From positions 1-18,507 of the forward strand of contig JBBSDW010000060.1 of NCBI GenBank assembly GCA_038240295.1: a stretch of 18,507 nucleotides of DNA, written 5' to 3'. Origin of the DNA: JABDDM01 sp038240295 (GTDB lineage Bacteria; Bacteroidota; Ignavibacteria; Palsa-1295). The notes under the pieces were generated by a model. The model did no database searches. It was not told where the DNA came from and saw only the letters and a program-made list of their open reading frames with translations. Below are positions 1-6,841 of this stretch, piece by piece; the first letter of the stretch is position 1, and the number at the start of each line of letters is the position of its first letter. Made by a program: the position numbers and the translations under genes.

Positions 1-170
1 CCCAGATTGATGATCCCTGCACCGAAAAAGCCAGTCGTATCGTGACCTTGAACGGTGTCGATGCCATTGCCAATCGTGGGCAGATAGACGTCAGGATCAA
101 AGGCCGGGCTCGACTGAGCATGCACGATCGAAGAACTGAGCAGAAGCAGGAATCCGAAAAAGATTTTCAT
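1..170 (-). CDS. N-terminal part of a secreted protein of unknown function (cut by the window edge)
   Basis: An open frame runs on the minus strand from an ATG at 170 off the left edge of the window, giving 56 codons. The product starts MKIFFGFLLLLSSSIVHAQS, a textbook Sec signal peptide with likely cleavage after HA at residue 18. What follows (FDPDVYLPTIGNGIDTVQGHD) looks like the start of an exported extracellular or periplasmic domain, but there is too little to assign a family. It lies 105 bp downstream of the lipoprotein gene on the same strand, so the two could be co-transcribed. The start is supported by the position of the signal peptide; no Shine-Dalgarno site is visible. Confidence 0.7.
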   Translation of the reverse strand, partial: MKIFFGFLLLLSSSIVHAQSSPAFDPDVYLPTIGNGIDTVQGHDTTGFFGAGIINL

Positions 171-274
171 TACATTAAAGACCGTCGAGATCGAATTAGG
201 TTACACGCAGACTACGACAAAATCGAGGTGCTAATTCGTGCCCTCTGTAGGACGCCGATAAATCTTAGACTCCC

Positions 275-748
275 CTACTTCAACCCCTCGAAGCGGATAT
301 CTGAGCAGACTGTATCAACGTCGCGCATGTAGATTGTTACGTCGGTTGGTCGGTTGGTTTTGTCGTTGGTTTCGATGTGGATCGAGAGGTTGGTATCTTT
401 TGTGGAGGTGCGGAGGTAGGTCTCGGCGAAGCGGTAGGTTTTGACTTTGAACGTGTCGCGCTTGAGTGGGACGCCGCCCATGTTTTCGAGCGTTACGAAG
501 AGAGTGGTGTTAGGAGGCGGTACGAAGGTGAACGTCTGGCGGTTCGATTCGGAACGCGCTTTGATGCCGGCGCCATCCCAGAACTTTGAGCGTTCGACAT
601 AGACAACGTCGTTTTTGCCGACGACCGGTATTCGCTTCGGCTTATCGATCAGCATAACCTCCGGACGTTCGCACGCGAATGAAGTCATCGCGAGAACGAA
701 CGCAGCGGCAGCAAGTACCAAGCGATTCACGCGAAATGTCTCGCGCAT
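275..748 (-). CDS. Putative lipoprotein of unknown function
   Basis: I do not recognise a family. The open frame extends upstream to 901, but the ATG at 748 is preferred because it places a basic N-terminus and a hydrophobic stretch (residues about 9-23) directly before MTSFACERPE. That fits a lipoprotein signal peptide with Cys26 as the lipidated residue, although phenylalanine at -2 makes the lipobox atypical. The mature part of about 132 residues is rich in beta-strand-like alternation, with a Pro-rich VPPPNTTLFVTLENMGG segment typical of an immunoglobulin-like or beta-sandwich fold, so a small envelope protein is likely. It is divergent from the acylase gene at 986. No terminator was seen between its stop and the next minus-strand gene starting at 170. 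Confidence 0.6.
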   Translation of the reverse strand: MRETFRVNRLVLAAAAFVLAMTSFACERPEVMLIDKPKRIPVVGKNDVVYVERSKFWDGAGIKARSESNRQTFTFVPPPNTTLFVTLENMGGVPLKRDTFKVKTYRFAETYLRTSTKDTNLSIHIETNDKTNRPTDVTIYMRDVDTVCSDIRFEGLK

Positions 749-878
749 TTGGGATTTTGAGAGTGGCGAATGCGAATGCTCATGGTCAAAAATACGCTTC
801 GAACCGGGCAATCGGTCTGAACGGAGAATGATTTCAGTGGTGCGGCTCAAAAAGAGCACCATTTTTGCATGCGCAAGC

Positions 879-930
879 TGCGTCTCAATTGTGCGTCTCA
901 ACTGTGCGCCGCAATTGTGCGTCTCAGTTC
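879..930. repeat. Four tandem copies of a 13-bp repeat in a divergent promoter region
   Basis: Copies at 879-891, 892-904, 905-917 and 918-930 follow the consensus TGCGTCTCAATTG with one to three changes each. A looser related copy starts at 841 (TGCGGCTCAA). The array sits between the start of the minus-strand lipoprotein gene (748) and the plus-strand acylase start (986), where promoters and operators for both genes should lie. Confidence 0.75.
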
Positions 931-985
931 TTGCTTCAGGCGAATTCGCGCATGTGTGCTTCTCGTATTCGTAGTTACCGATTAA

Positions 986-3955
986 ATGCTCAAACGGTTC
1001 GGAGTCGGATTTTTTGTCTCGCTGCTTTTTGTCGTTATCGGGCTCGTTGTGCTCGGCGTTATCTTCAAATCTCGGACAGTGCCGGTGCTTTCAGGCTCGG
1101 CGGAGGTGCGCGGAATTTCTGATGCGGTGCAGATCGAGCGCGATACCTATGGCGTCCCGAATATTTATGCGAAGACCGATGCCGATGCTTATTACGGACT
1201 CGGCTATGCCGAAGCGCAGGACCGGTTGTTCCAGATGGAAATGGAACGCCGTGTTGGCGAAGGCAGGCTTTGCGAACTCGTTGGCAAGAAAGCACTCGTG
1301 CTCGATATCTGGGCACATACGATCGGCTTCAGACGGATCGCGCATCAATTGTGGTTGCGCGCTTCACCGCAAACGCAGCGCTTCGTCACGTCGTACGTTC
1401 ACGGCATCAACGCCTATATCGCGGAGCACAAAGCCCGTCTCGGATTTGAGTTCGATGCGCTGCAATTTACTCCAGAGCCCTGGGATCCTGAGGAGTCGAT
1501 GATGATCGGAAGGCTCATGTCGTGGGAGCTCAATTTTGCCTACTGGACCGATGCAGCCTTTAGCGATATCGCACTCTCGCTCGACTCAGCGCATCTGCTG
1601 GCGCTGTATCCTCATTATCCCGAGACAGGCTCGACGGCGCTCGAGGGCGCATCGCCGCAAGTGATCGCAGCACGATGGACCGGTGCCGAGCCGGTGATCG
1701 TCCGAAATACGACAAAAAAGGATACGGCCAAAACTCAGATCAAGACAAAGCAGAACGCAGTTCCTACAGCGCACAACAACTTTGCCGCTGCTCCACACAT
1801 TACTCCGAAACCAAAGCCTAAAGTTAAACCAAAGCCTAAAGCAAAGCCCGGGCAAACCTCTTCGCCAGCGCAATCGACTACGCCGAAGCCAAAGCCCAAA
1901 CCGGCTAAGCCGTTGCCGGCGCGTCACGTGCCTGTGCCGGGCGTACCGTCGGGAGCCTTGGAGAAATCTGGTTTGGGAGATTTCTATGCTGATCTTCGGC
2001 AGGTCAACTCGTTACTTCGTGAGTATCTCGGACCTCTTACGGCCGGCGGCGGATCGAACTCCTTCGTGCTCGGTCCATCACGCACGACCACGGGCGGCGC
2101 GATTCTCGAAAATGATACGCATCTTCGCCTGGGCTCGCCGGCCCGCTGGTATCTCGCACATTTGCAAAGCGCCGAAGGTCTAAACGTCGCAGGTTTTGGC
2201 ATTCCCGGACTTCCTATTATCATCGCTGGCCGTAACGAAAAAGTATCGTGGGGCATCACGAGTGGGATGGCCGACGAAGCCGATTTCTTCACAGAGACTA
2301 CGGACTCCACCGGCAAATATTATCAATCGCCGAGCGGGATGCAGCCTTTCGTCGAAATAACAGATTCGGTACGCATTCGCGATTCGATCAAAACAAATCC
2401 CTCGCTGACGCTCGGAGTCTATATTCGGCAAACCGTGCATGGTCCCGTGATCAGCGATCATCCGTTCCTAATGACGCAGGCCTATGTTGGCAATCCACGT
2501 TCGGTGACGATCCCGAAGGATACCTCGCTCTTTAATCCGAAGAGGATTATATCGATGACGTGGAACGGGGAGTTCGTCGATGGCGATGAGGTCGGTGCGT
2601 TCTTCGCGCTGCATCGATCGCAAAACGTGACGGAGGCGAAGAGCGTCTTGCGAACGTTTGCGACTCCAATACTTAATATGTGCCTTGCAGATAATACAGG
2701 CGCGATTGCTTATGAATATATCGGCAGGATCCCAAAGCGTTCTGGGAGCGAGGACAGGCTGATGCTCCCGCGTGACGGTGCTGATCCCGCGCAGCAGTGG
2801 CAGGGATTTATGAATGCAGCCGATATAGCGGCGGTTACGAATCCACCGAGAGGTTATGTTGTTTCCGCGAACGACCCTCCGACGAGAAATCGACAACTAC
2901 CAATCTCGGATGTGTGGGAAACATCGGCACGTGCCGACCGAATTGCGCAGCTCATCGAGCAGACCGGCCGCATCGATACCGGGCGCGCAACCAAGATCCT
3001 GACCGATGTAACAAGCCCATTCGATCGCGATATATTGCTCCCGCTGTTGCTCGCGCAATATCCCGATCCCGATCCTGTCTCGTTCCAGGCCGATAGTACC
3101 TGGCAATATCGCTTCGATTCGATCAAGCATCTCTGGAAATGGGATTCGCTCGAGCATCATACATCGCTTAACGATAGTGTCGTCAGAAGTATGGTCATCG
3201 CCGATTCCCTTTCGATGCACCGAACTGCTCATGACAGCACCGCTCCGCATTATTCCGATCCAATCCTTGCGCATGCGCTCAACTATCTGCGTAACTGGGA
3301 TGGAGCTATGCGAGCCAGCGAAACGGCACCAACGATCTACGCCGTTTTTTTGCAAACGCTAATGAAAAATACGTTCAGGGACGAACTCGGTCCCGATCGT
3401 TATTCCGAATTTTCCTATCTTTCCAGTATCATACTTAATTCGCTCGAACGTTTACTGAGCGATCCACAAAACATCTGGTGGGACGATGTGAATACGCCCA
3501 ATATCGTTGAAGATCGCGATTCGATCATCAAGCTTTCTTTCTCGGAAACACTTCATATTCTGAAGATGACGTTCGGCAACGACATGAAGCTCTGGCAATG
3601 GGGCCGACTGCACACACTCACGTATCACCATCAATTCGAAGCCGCAGGAAGCGCAATGGCGAAGCTTGTGAACATCGAAACCGGCCCAGCCTCTGGAGGA
3701 CTGACCACCGTATCGCAGGCGGCATACAATATGTGGAACCCGTATGAAATGCGGGTTGGGCCTTCGATGCGGATGCTCGCAGATATGAAGACCGAGACGC
3801 TGCTTGCGTCGCTTCCAACGGGCAACTCCGAAGCTGTGTTTGGAACACATTACCGGGACATGGTGCAGCTTTTCAAGGCTGGCGGCTTTGATCCGGTTTC
3901 GCTCGACAAACGCGATCCGAACTGGATCCGGTTCGAACTACTTCCGGCGAATTAG
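986..3955 (+). CDS. Penicillin acylase family protein (N-terminal nucleophile hydrolase), membrane-anchored
   Basis: Members hydrolyse amide bonds in penicillins, acyl-homoserine lactones and related N-acyl substrates; the substrate here cannot be told. Residues 6-28 form a hydrophobic signal anchor, so the enzyme should face the periplasm. The alpha-chain part carries DTYGVPNIYA and GLGYAEAQDRLFQMEMERR, both family hallmarks. The expected autocatalytic nucleophile is Ser357 in GGGSNSF, followed by LGPSRTTTGGAILENDTHL. The beta-chain part shows WGITSGMADEADF, VHGPVI, the ANDPPTRN region corresponding to the oxyanion Asn, LWQWGRLHTLTYHHQ and a final GPSMRMLADM. The protein is complete. At 989 residues it exceeds the usual 750-850, largely because of a low-complexity Lys-Pro linker at residues 274-310, just before the processing site. 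A short gap leads to the HMA lipoprotein gene, so co-transcription is possible. Family assignment is secure; specificity is not. Confidence 0.93.
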   Translation: MLKRFGVGFFVSLLFVVIGLVVLGVIFKSRTVPVLSGSAEVRGISDAVQIERDTYGVPNIYAKTDADAYYGLGYAEAQDRLFQMEMERRVGEGRLCELVGKKALVLDIWAHTIGFRRIAHQLWLRASPQTQRFVTSYVHGINAYIAEHKARLGFEFDALQFTPEPWDPEESMMIGRLMSWELNFAYWTDAAFSDIALSLDSAHLLALYPHYPETGSTALEGASPQVIAARWTGAEPVIVRNTTKKDTAKTQIKTKQNAVPTAHNNFAAAPHITPKPKPKVKPKPKAKPGQTSSPAQSTTPKPKPKPAKPLPARHVPVPGVPSGALEKSGLGDFYADLRQVNSLLREYLGPLTAGGGSNSFVLGPSRTTTGGAILENDTHLRLGSPARWYLAHLQSAEGLNVAGFGIPGLPIIIAGRNEKVSWGITSGMADEADFFTETTDSTGKYYQSPSGMQPFVEITDSVRIRDSIKTNPSLTLGVYIRQTVHGPVISDHPFLMTQAYVGNPRSVTIPKDTSLFNPKRIISMTWNGEFVDGDEVGAFFALHRSQNVTEAKSVLRTFATPILNMCLADNTGAIAYEYIGRIPKRSGSEDRLMLPRDGADPAQQWQGFMNAADIAAVTNPPRGYVVSANDPPTRNRQLPISDVWETSARADRIAQLIEQTGRIDTGRATKILTDVTSPFDRDILLPLLLAQYPDPDPVSFQADSTWQYRFDSIKHLWKWDSLEHHTSLNDSVVRSMVIADSLSMHRTAHDSTAPHYSDPILAHALNYLRNWDGAMRASETAPTIYAVFLQTLMKNTFRDELGPDRYSEFSYLSSIILNSLERLLSDPQNIWWDDVNTPNIVEDRDSIIKLSFSETLHILKMTFGNDMKLWQWGRLHTLTYHHQFEAAGSAMAKLVNIETGPASGGLTTVSQAAYNMWNPYEMRVGPSMRMLADMKTETLLASLPTGNSEAVFGTHYRDMVQLFKAGGFDPVSLDKRDPNWIRFELLPAN

Positions 3956-3991
3956 CTGTTCCATACTGAGTACAATTTTTTGACAAATCCT

Positions 3992-4375
3992 ATGAAACGT
4001 AGCATCCAAATCTTATTCGTCGTTCTCTTTTTCGCCTCGAGCGCGAGTTTTATGTCGTGCCAGAAGAAGAGCGATGCAGCGCAGAATACAGTCCAGCAGG
4101 CACCGGTGCAAACCGCGACAATCAACATCCCGACCGCAATATGCTCCTCGTGTGCGAAGCATATCAAAGCTGCGGTTAACGGAGTTGACGGCGTTACAGG
4201 GATCACCGTAAACACCGACGCACATACGGCCGAAGTGAAATACATTGCTGCAAAGACGAACGTCGGTGCGATCGAAAGCGCTATTTCCAAATCGGGCTAC
4301 ACAGCGAACAAGATCGTCCGAGATAGCGCAGCGTATGCAGGTTTGGATGAGTGCTGCAAAGATGGATCTCACTAA
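3992..4375 (+). CDS. Heavy-metal-associated (HMA) domain lipoprotein
   Basis: A 127-residue protein. The open frame could begin at a TTG at 3980, but the ATG at 3992 gives a clean lipoprotein signal peptide, MKRSIQILFVVLFFASS, ending at Cys23 in FMSC. After a Gln-rich spacer comes one HMA fold (about residues 41-110) with the metal-binding CSSC pair at Cys51 and Cys54, as in MerP and CopZ, and a predicted beta-alpha-beta pattern ending SKSGYTA. A second thiol pair, Cys121-Cys122, lies near the C-terminus. The likely role is binding or transfer of Cu(I), Zn(II) or Hg(II) at the outer face of a membrane. It sits between the acylase and trmD genes, and its stop codon lies inside the first copy of a 16-bp tandem repeat. 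Confidence 0.85.
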   Translation: MKRSIQILFVVLFFASSASFMSCQKKSDAAQNTVQQAPVQTATINIPTAICSSCAKHIKAAVNGVDGVTGITVNTDAHTAEVKYIAAKTNVGAIESAISKSGYTANKIVRDSAAYAGLDECCKDGSH

Positions 4376-4406
4376 AGTCTGATCTCACTAAAAATTGATC
4401 TCACTT
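4365..4406. repeat. 16-bp-period tandem repeat bridging the HMA stop and the trmD start
   Basis: The core GATCTCACTaaa begins at 4365, 4381 and 4397, exactly 16 bp apart; the third copy is shorter (GATCTCACTT). The first copy contains the TAA stop of the HMA gene at 4373-4375. The last base pair of the third copy forms part of the TTG start codon of trmD. This looks like a small slippage duplication that lengthened the intergenic spacer. Confidence 0.8.
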
Positions 4407-5079
4407 GAGAATCGATATTGTTTCGGCAGTCCCGGCACTGCTTGAAAGCCCACTGGGCGAAAGTATCATCAAGCGCGCTCGCGCATCGGGGGTCGTGGAA
4501 ATCGAAGTCCACGACCTTCGTCTTTTTGGCGAAGGAAAATATCACCAGATTGACGACCAACCATTTGGCGGTGGCTCCGGAATGGTGCTTATGGCCGCTC
4601 CGATCTTCCAGATCGTCAAAACGCTTTTAGCCGAGCGATCCTATGACGCGGTGATCTTCCCCTCACCCGACGGCGAAAAATTCGTGCAGCCGATTGCTAA
4701 TGAACTTTCGATGGCCGACAATCTTCTCTTTATTTGCGGTCATTATAAAGGCGTCGACGAACGCGTTCGCAAAGCACTCGTGACGCGCGAAATCTCGATC
4801 GGCGATTTTGTTGTGACTGGCGGTGAACTTCCGACTGCGATCATCATCGACGCAATCGTCCGGCTACTGCCTGGAGCGATGCACGATACCGAGAGCGCCC
4901 TTCTCGATTCCTTCCAGACGGGAATGCTCGAAGGCCCGGTTTATACGCGACCGGCAGAGTTCGAAAGCATGAAGGTCCCTGATGTTCTCCTTAGCGGCGA
5001 TCATAAAAAGATCAACGAATGGCGCCTGTCAGAGTCGCTAAAACGAACCGAGCAGCGCCGACCCGATCTGCTGACATAG
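4405..5079 (+). CDS. trmD: tRNA (guanine-37-N1)-methyltransferase
   Basis: TrmD uses S-adenosylmethionine to methylate N1 of G37 next to the anticodon, preventing +1 frameshifting. The 224-residue product shows the SPOUT trefoil-knot core: PFGGGSGMVL near residues 53-62, FICGHYKGVDER near 109-120, and ISIGDFVVTGGELPTAIIIDA near 130-150. Arg153 (IVRLLPG) and Asp168 (LDSF) match the catalytic Arg154 and Asp169 of the E. coli enzyme. The tail GPVYTRP, VPDVLLSGDH and RTEQRRPDLL is also typical. The start is a TTG at 4405: an in-frame TGA lies three codons upstream (4396-4398), and the next methionine is well inside the conserved core. TrmD usually sits with rpsP, rimM and rplS; none of these is adjacent here, so the classical operon is broken up. 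Confidence 0.96.
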   Translation: MRIDIVSAVPALLESPLGESIIKRARASGVVEIEVHDLRLFGEGKYHQIDDQPFGGGSGMVLMAAPIFQIVKTLLAERSYDAVIFPSPDGEKFVQPIANELSMADNLLFICGHYKGVDERVRKALVTREISIGDFVVTGGELPTAIIIDAIVRLLPGAMHDTESALLDSFQTGMLEGPVYTRPAEFESMKVPDVLLSGDHKKINEWRLSESLKRTEQRRPDLLT

Positions 5080-5113
5080 AATTTCAGATTGTCGTCGATT
5101 TTTTCGAATCTCG

Positions 5114-5479
5114 ATGCGTAAAAAGCCTTCCTCGTTCGTTCAACTGTGCAATAGCAGCAATCACCAAGATTCTATCAAAAAAGCGATCAAGAAATCGCGC
5201 TCCATTACGGTTCAACAAACGGTCAATGCGAGCACCTGCCTGCGTTGTACACAACCGACAGAGAGCACTGAGGTTCAGATCGACATCGTTGCAACGCGCG
5301 ATTCGAGCGAGGTTACGCTCCTGCACACTGACTTCGCCAACGACGGTAATGATGCGGGATTCAAGTCAACGACTGGTGGCTGGAATTTCTTTTTGGCGAA
5401 TCTGAATTCGTTCATCGAGGATGGCGACGACTTGCGCACGGGAACGTGGTCTGGAACTGTCACTAAAAAAGCAGGCTGA
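5114..5479 (+). CDS. Shortened AHSA1-like (SRPBCC) protein, possibly a gene remnant
   Basis: The C-terminal half of this 121-residue frame resembles the AHSA1/START-like (SRPBCC) ligand-binding fold, with VQIDIVATRDSSEVTLLHTDF followed by GGWNFFLANLNSFIEDG, the typical last strand and C-terminal helix. The segment SITVQQTVNAS near residues 30-40 resembles the first strand of that fold. Only about 15 residues (with three cysteines nowhere expected) separate it from the C-terminal part, where the family normally has 60 or more covering the cavity wall. An internal deletion, perhaps with frame changes, is the simplest reading; a divergent short protein is the alternative. The N-terminal 25 residues match nothing I know, and the ATG at 5114 is only a guess. 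It follows trmD by 34 bp. Its TGA stop is part of the terminator stem. Confidence 0.55.
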   Translation: MRKKPSSFVQLCNSSNHQDSIKKAIKKSRSITVQQTVNASTCLRCTQPTESTEVQIDIVATRDSSEVTLLHTDFANDGNDAGFKSTTGGWNFFLANLNSFIEDGDDLRTGTWSGTVTKKAG

Positions 5480-5500
5480 ACATTCGTCAGCCTGCTTTTT
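5465..5500. terminator. Bidirectional intrinsic terminator between convergent genes
   Basis: A perfect 9-bp stem (GCAGGCTGA at 5471-5479 with TCAGCCTGC at 5487-5495) and a 7-nt loop are flanked by A6 on the left and T5 on the right. It can therefore end transcription of the plus-strand trmD run and of the minus-strand DUF948 gene. The TGA stop of the AHSA1-like frame is the last three bases of the left arm. Confidence 0.9.
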
Positions 5501-5527
5501 CAAAAAAGTATGGTTTTATAATCCGCT

Positions 5528-5995
5528 CTAACTGCGAGGCGATTCGCTCTCTTTGCCGGTCTTCCGATTTGCGAAAAGCTTTGTAAGCAGTGTCACACCT
5601 TTGGTGACCGTACCGATCGCGCCATCGCTCGTCGAATGGATCACGCGAAGCGGCCCCTCAATGATGCCCACGACCTCATTTTTCAGCCGCTCGACATCGT
5701 CGATCGTCCCTCGAACAACATCCAGCGTATCGTCGACCGTCTCCTGAATGCTGACCATCTGAGATTGCACGTTGTCGGCGATGGAATTAACCCGCACCGT
5801 GAGTTGGCTGACACTATCGAGTATGGGCAACACTTTAATCTTCAGCTCACGAACGTCTCCTTTGAATTCGTGAAGATCTCCGCGGGCTTCCAGCATGACC
5901 TTCTGCGCCGTCTGCAGTGTTTTTATAAGATAAGTCATCGTCCAAGCCACGGCCAGAAATGCGATGCCGCCTGTAACGTAGAGAATATTCTCCAT
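5528..5995 (-). CDS. DUF948-type membrane-anchored coiled-coil protein
   Basis: A 155-residue protein with an N-terminal membrane segment (residues about 4-25, ILYVTGGIAFLAVAWTMTYL) followed by a long heptad-rich region (about 30-115) with repeated hydrophobic positions, such as ILDSVSQLTVRVNSIADNV and IQETVDDTLDVVRGTIDDV. This architecture matches DUF948 proteins, which often neighbour YtxH-like genes, as here: the YtxH-like gene lies 90 bp upstream on the same strand. Function is unknown; a role in envelope stress or general stress has been suggested for the Firmicutes counterparts. It ends at a polar tail GKESESPRS and the shared terminator at 5465-5500. Confidence 0.8.
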   Translation of the reverse strand: MENILYVTGGIAFLAVAWTMTYLIKTLQTAQKVMLEARGDLHEFKGDVRELKIKVLPILDSVSQLTVRVNSIADNVQSQMVSIQETVDDTLDVVRGTIDDVERLKNEVVGIIEGPLRVIHSTSDGAIGTVTKGVTLLTKLFANRKTGKESESPRS

Positions 5996-6022
5996 GGTGT
6001 CTTTGTAAGAAAAGTGAAGAAA

Positions 6023-6048
6023 ACAGGTGAGACATGGGCCTCACCTGT
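6023..6048 (-). terminator. Hairpin followed by a T-rich run between the YtxH-like and DUF948 genes
   Basis: ACAGGTGAG (6023-6031) and CTCACCTGT (6040-6048) form a perfect 9-bp stem with an 8-nt loop. Read on the minus strand, the stem is followed by TTTTCTTCACTTTTC, so it could act as a leaky terminator or processing site that lowers expression of the downstream DUF948 gene. The T-run is interrupted, so strength is uncertain. Confidence 0.5.
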
Positions 6049-6085
6049 GCTAAAATACGCATCACTGTCGGCTGCGGCCGAAAGC

Positions 6086-6502
6086 TTACTCCGTGTCTGC
6101 GTTCGAGCGTCCGGTGTTGCCGTTCATTGAGGAATCGAGAATGTCTTCGTCCGCGCCATCGGTCGAAGCAGTCTTAGTGCGCCGGTTGGAGGCTGCCTTT
6201 CGTGCGGCACTGATCGTCTTGTCTGCATTCTCGATCAAATCTTCGGCGCGGCTTTTTGCGTCTTCGATGATGCGTTCGCTTTCGTCGCGGCCATCGTTCA
6301 ACGCCTTCTCTGCAGATAGCTTTGCACGCTGCAGAAGATTTGAGAGCGATTCGGAAAGGTCGTCAAACTTGTCACCCAGACCCTGCCGCACCTCAGAACC
6401 TTCGGCCGGTGCTAACAACAACGCAACTGTTGCACCAACAATACCACCTGCGATCGCACCCAGGAAAAATGGGCTTACGTTAGAACCTCGATTGCTGCTC
6501 AT
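6086..6502 (-). CDS. YtxH-like general stress / envelope protein
   Basis: A 138-residue protein when started at the ATG at 6502; the frame stays open for 15 more codons to 6547, but MSSNRGSNVSPFFLGAIAGG is the usual beginning of this family. It has a Gly-rich hydrophobic segment at about residues 11-29, then the hallmark LLLAPAEGSEVRQGL, then a long charged amphipathic helix (about 40-105) and a low-complexity Ser/Asn/Asp tail. YtxH-like proteins are small membrane-linked helical proteins of unknown biochemical role, often stress induced. It is the first gene of a two-gene unit with the DUF948 gene. Confidence 0.82.
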   Translation of the reverse strand: MSSNRGSNVSPFFLGAIAGGIVGATVALLLAPAEGSEVRQGLGDKFDDLSESLSNLLQRAKLSAEKALNDGRDESERIIEDAKSRAEDLIENADKTISAARKAASNRRTKTASTDGADEDILDSSMNGNTGRSNADTE

Positions 6503-6841
6503 AATTTTGTGATTGAATAAAATGCTCGTTAACTTCTGCTTGTTCAATTTCTGCTCCTTCAGGCGATTCTCAACGCTTCGTTACAAGTCAACTTATGTGC
6601 CAATCAGACAAATCCCCCAACCGATATCAATTCGGAGCCGTCATTGAGGAATTCTATCCGATATTTTCCGAAGTTCGCTTAACTTGGCTCATGTTCTGCC
6701 AACAAAAGGCCTCGACTGGAATGACTTGCCCAGCGCTACGTAGAACAGACTTTTGGCTCCACGTCCAAATGACTTCTTATGTTCGTGCTGGCGGTGACCT
6801 AACAAAACTTACGCGTGCAATACTCACGATACTATACCGTG
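6503..6841. other. Divergent intergenic region (339 bp)
   Basis: This gap separates the minus-strand YtxH start from the plus-strand DUF4921 start and must hold both promoters. I see no repeat, hairpin or RNA gene in it, and no clear sigma-70 or Bacteroidota-type promoter. A 95-codon frame starting at 6595 overlaps the DUF4921 gene and has no recognisable features. Confidence 0.4.
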
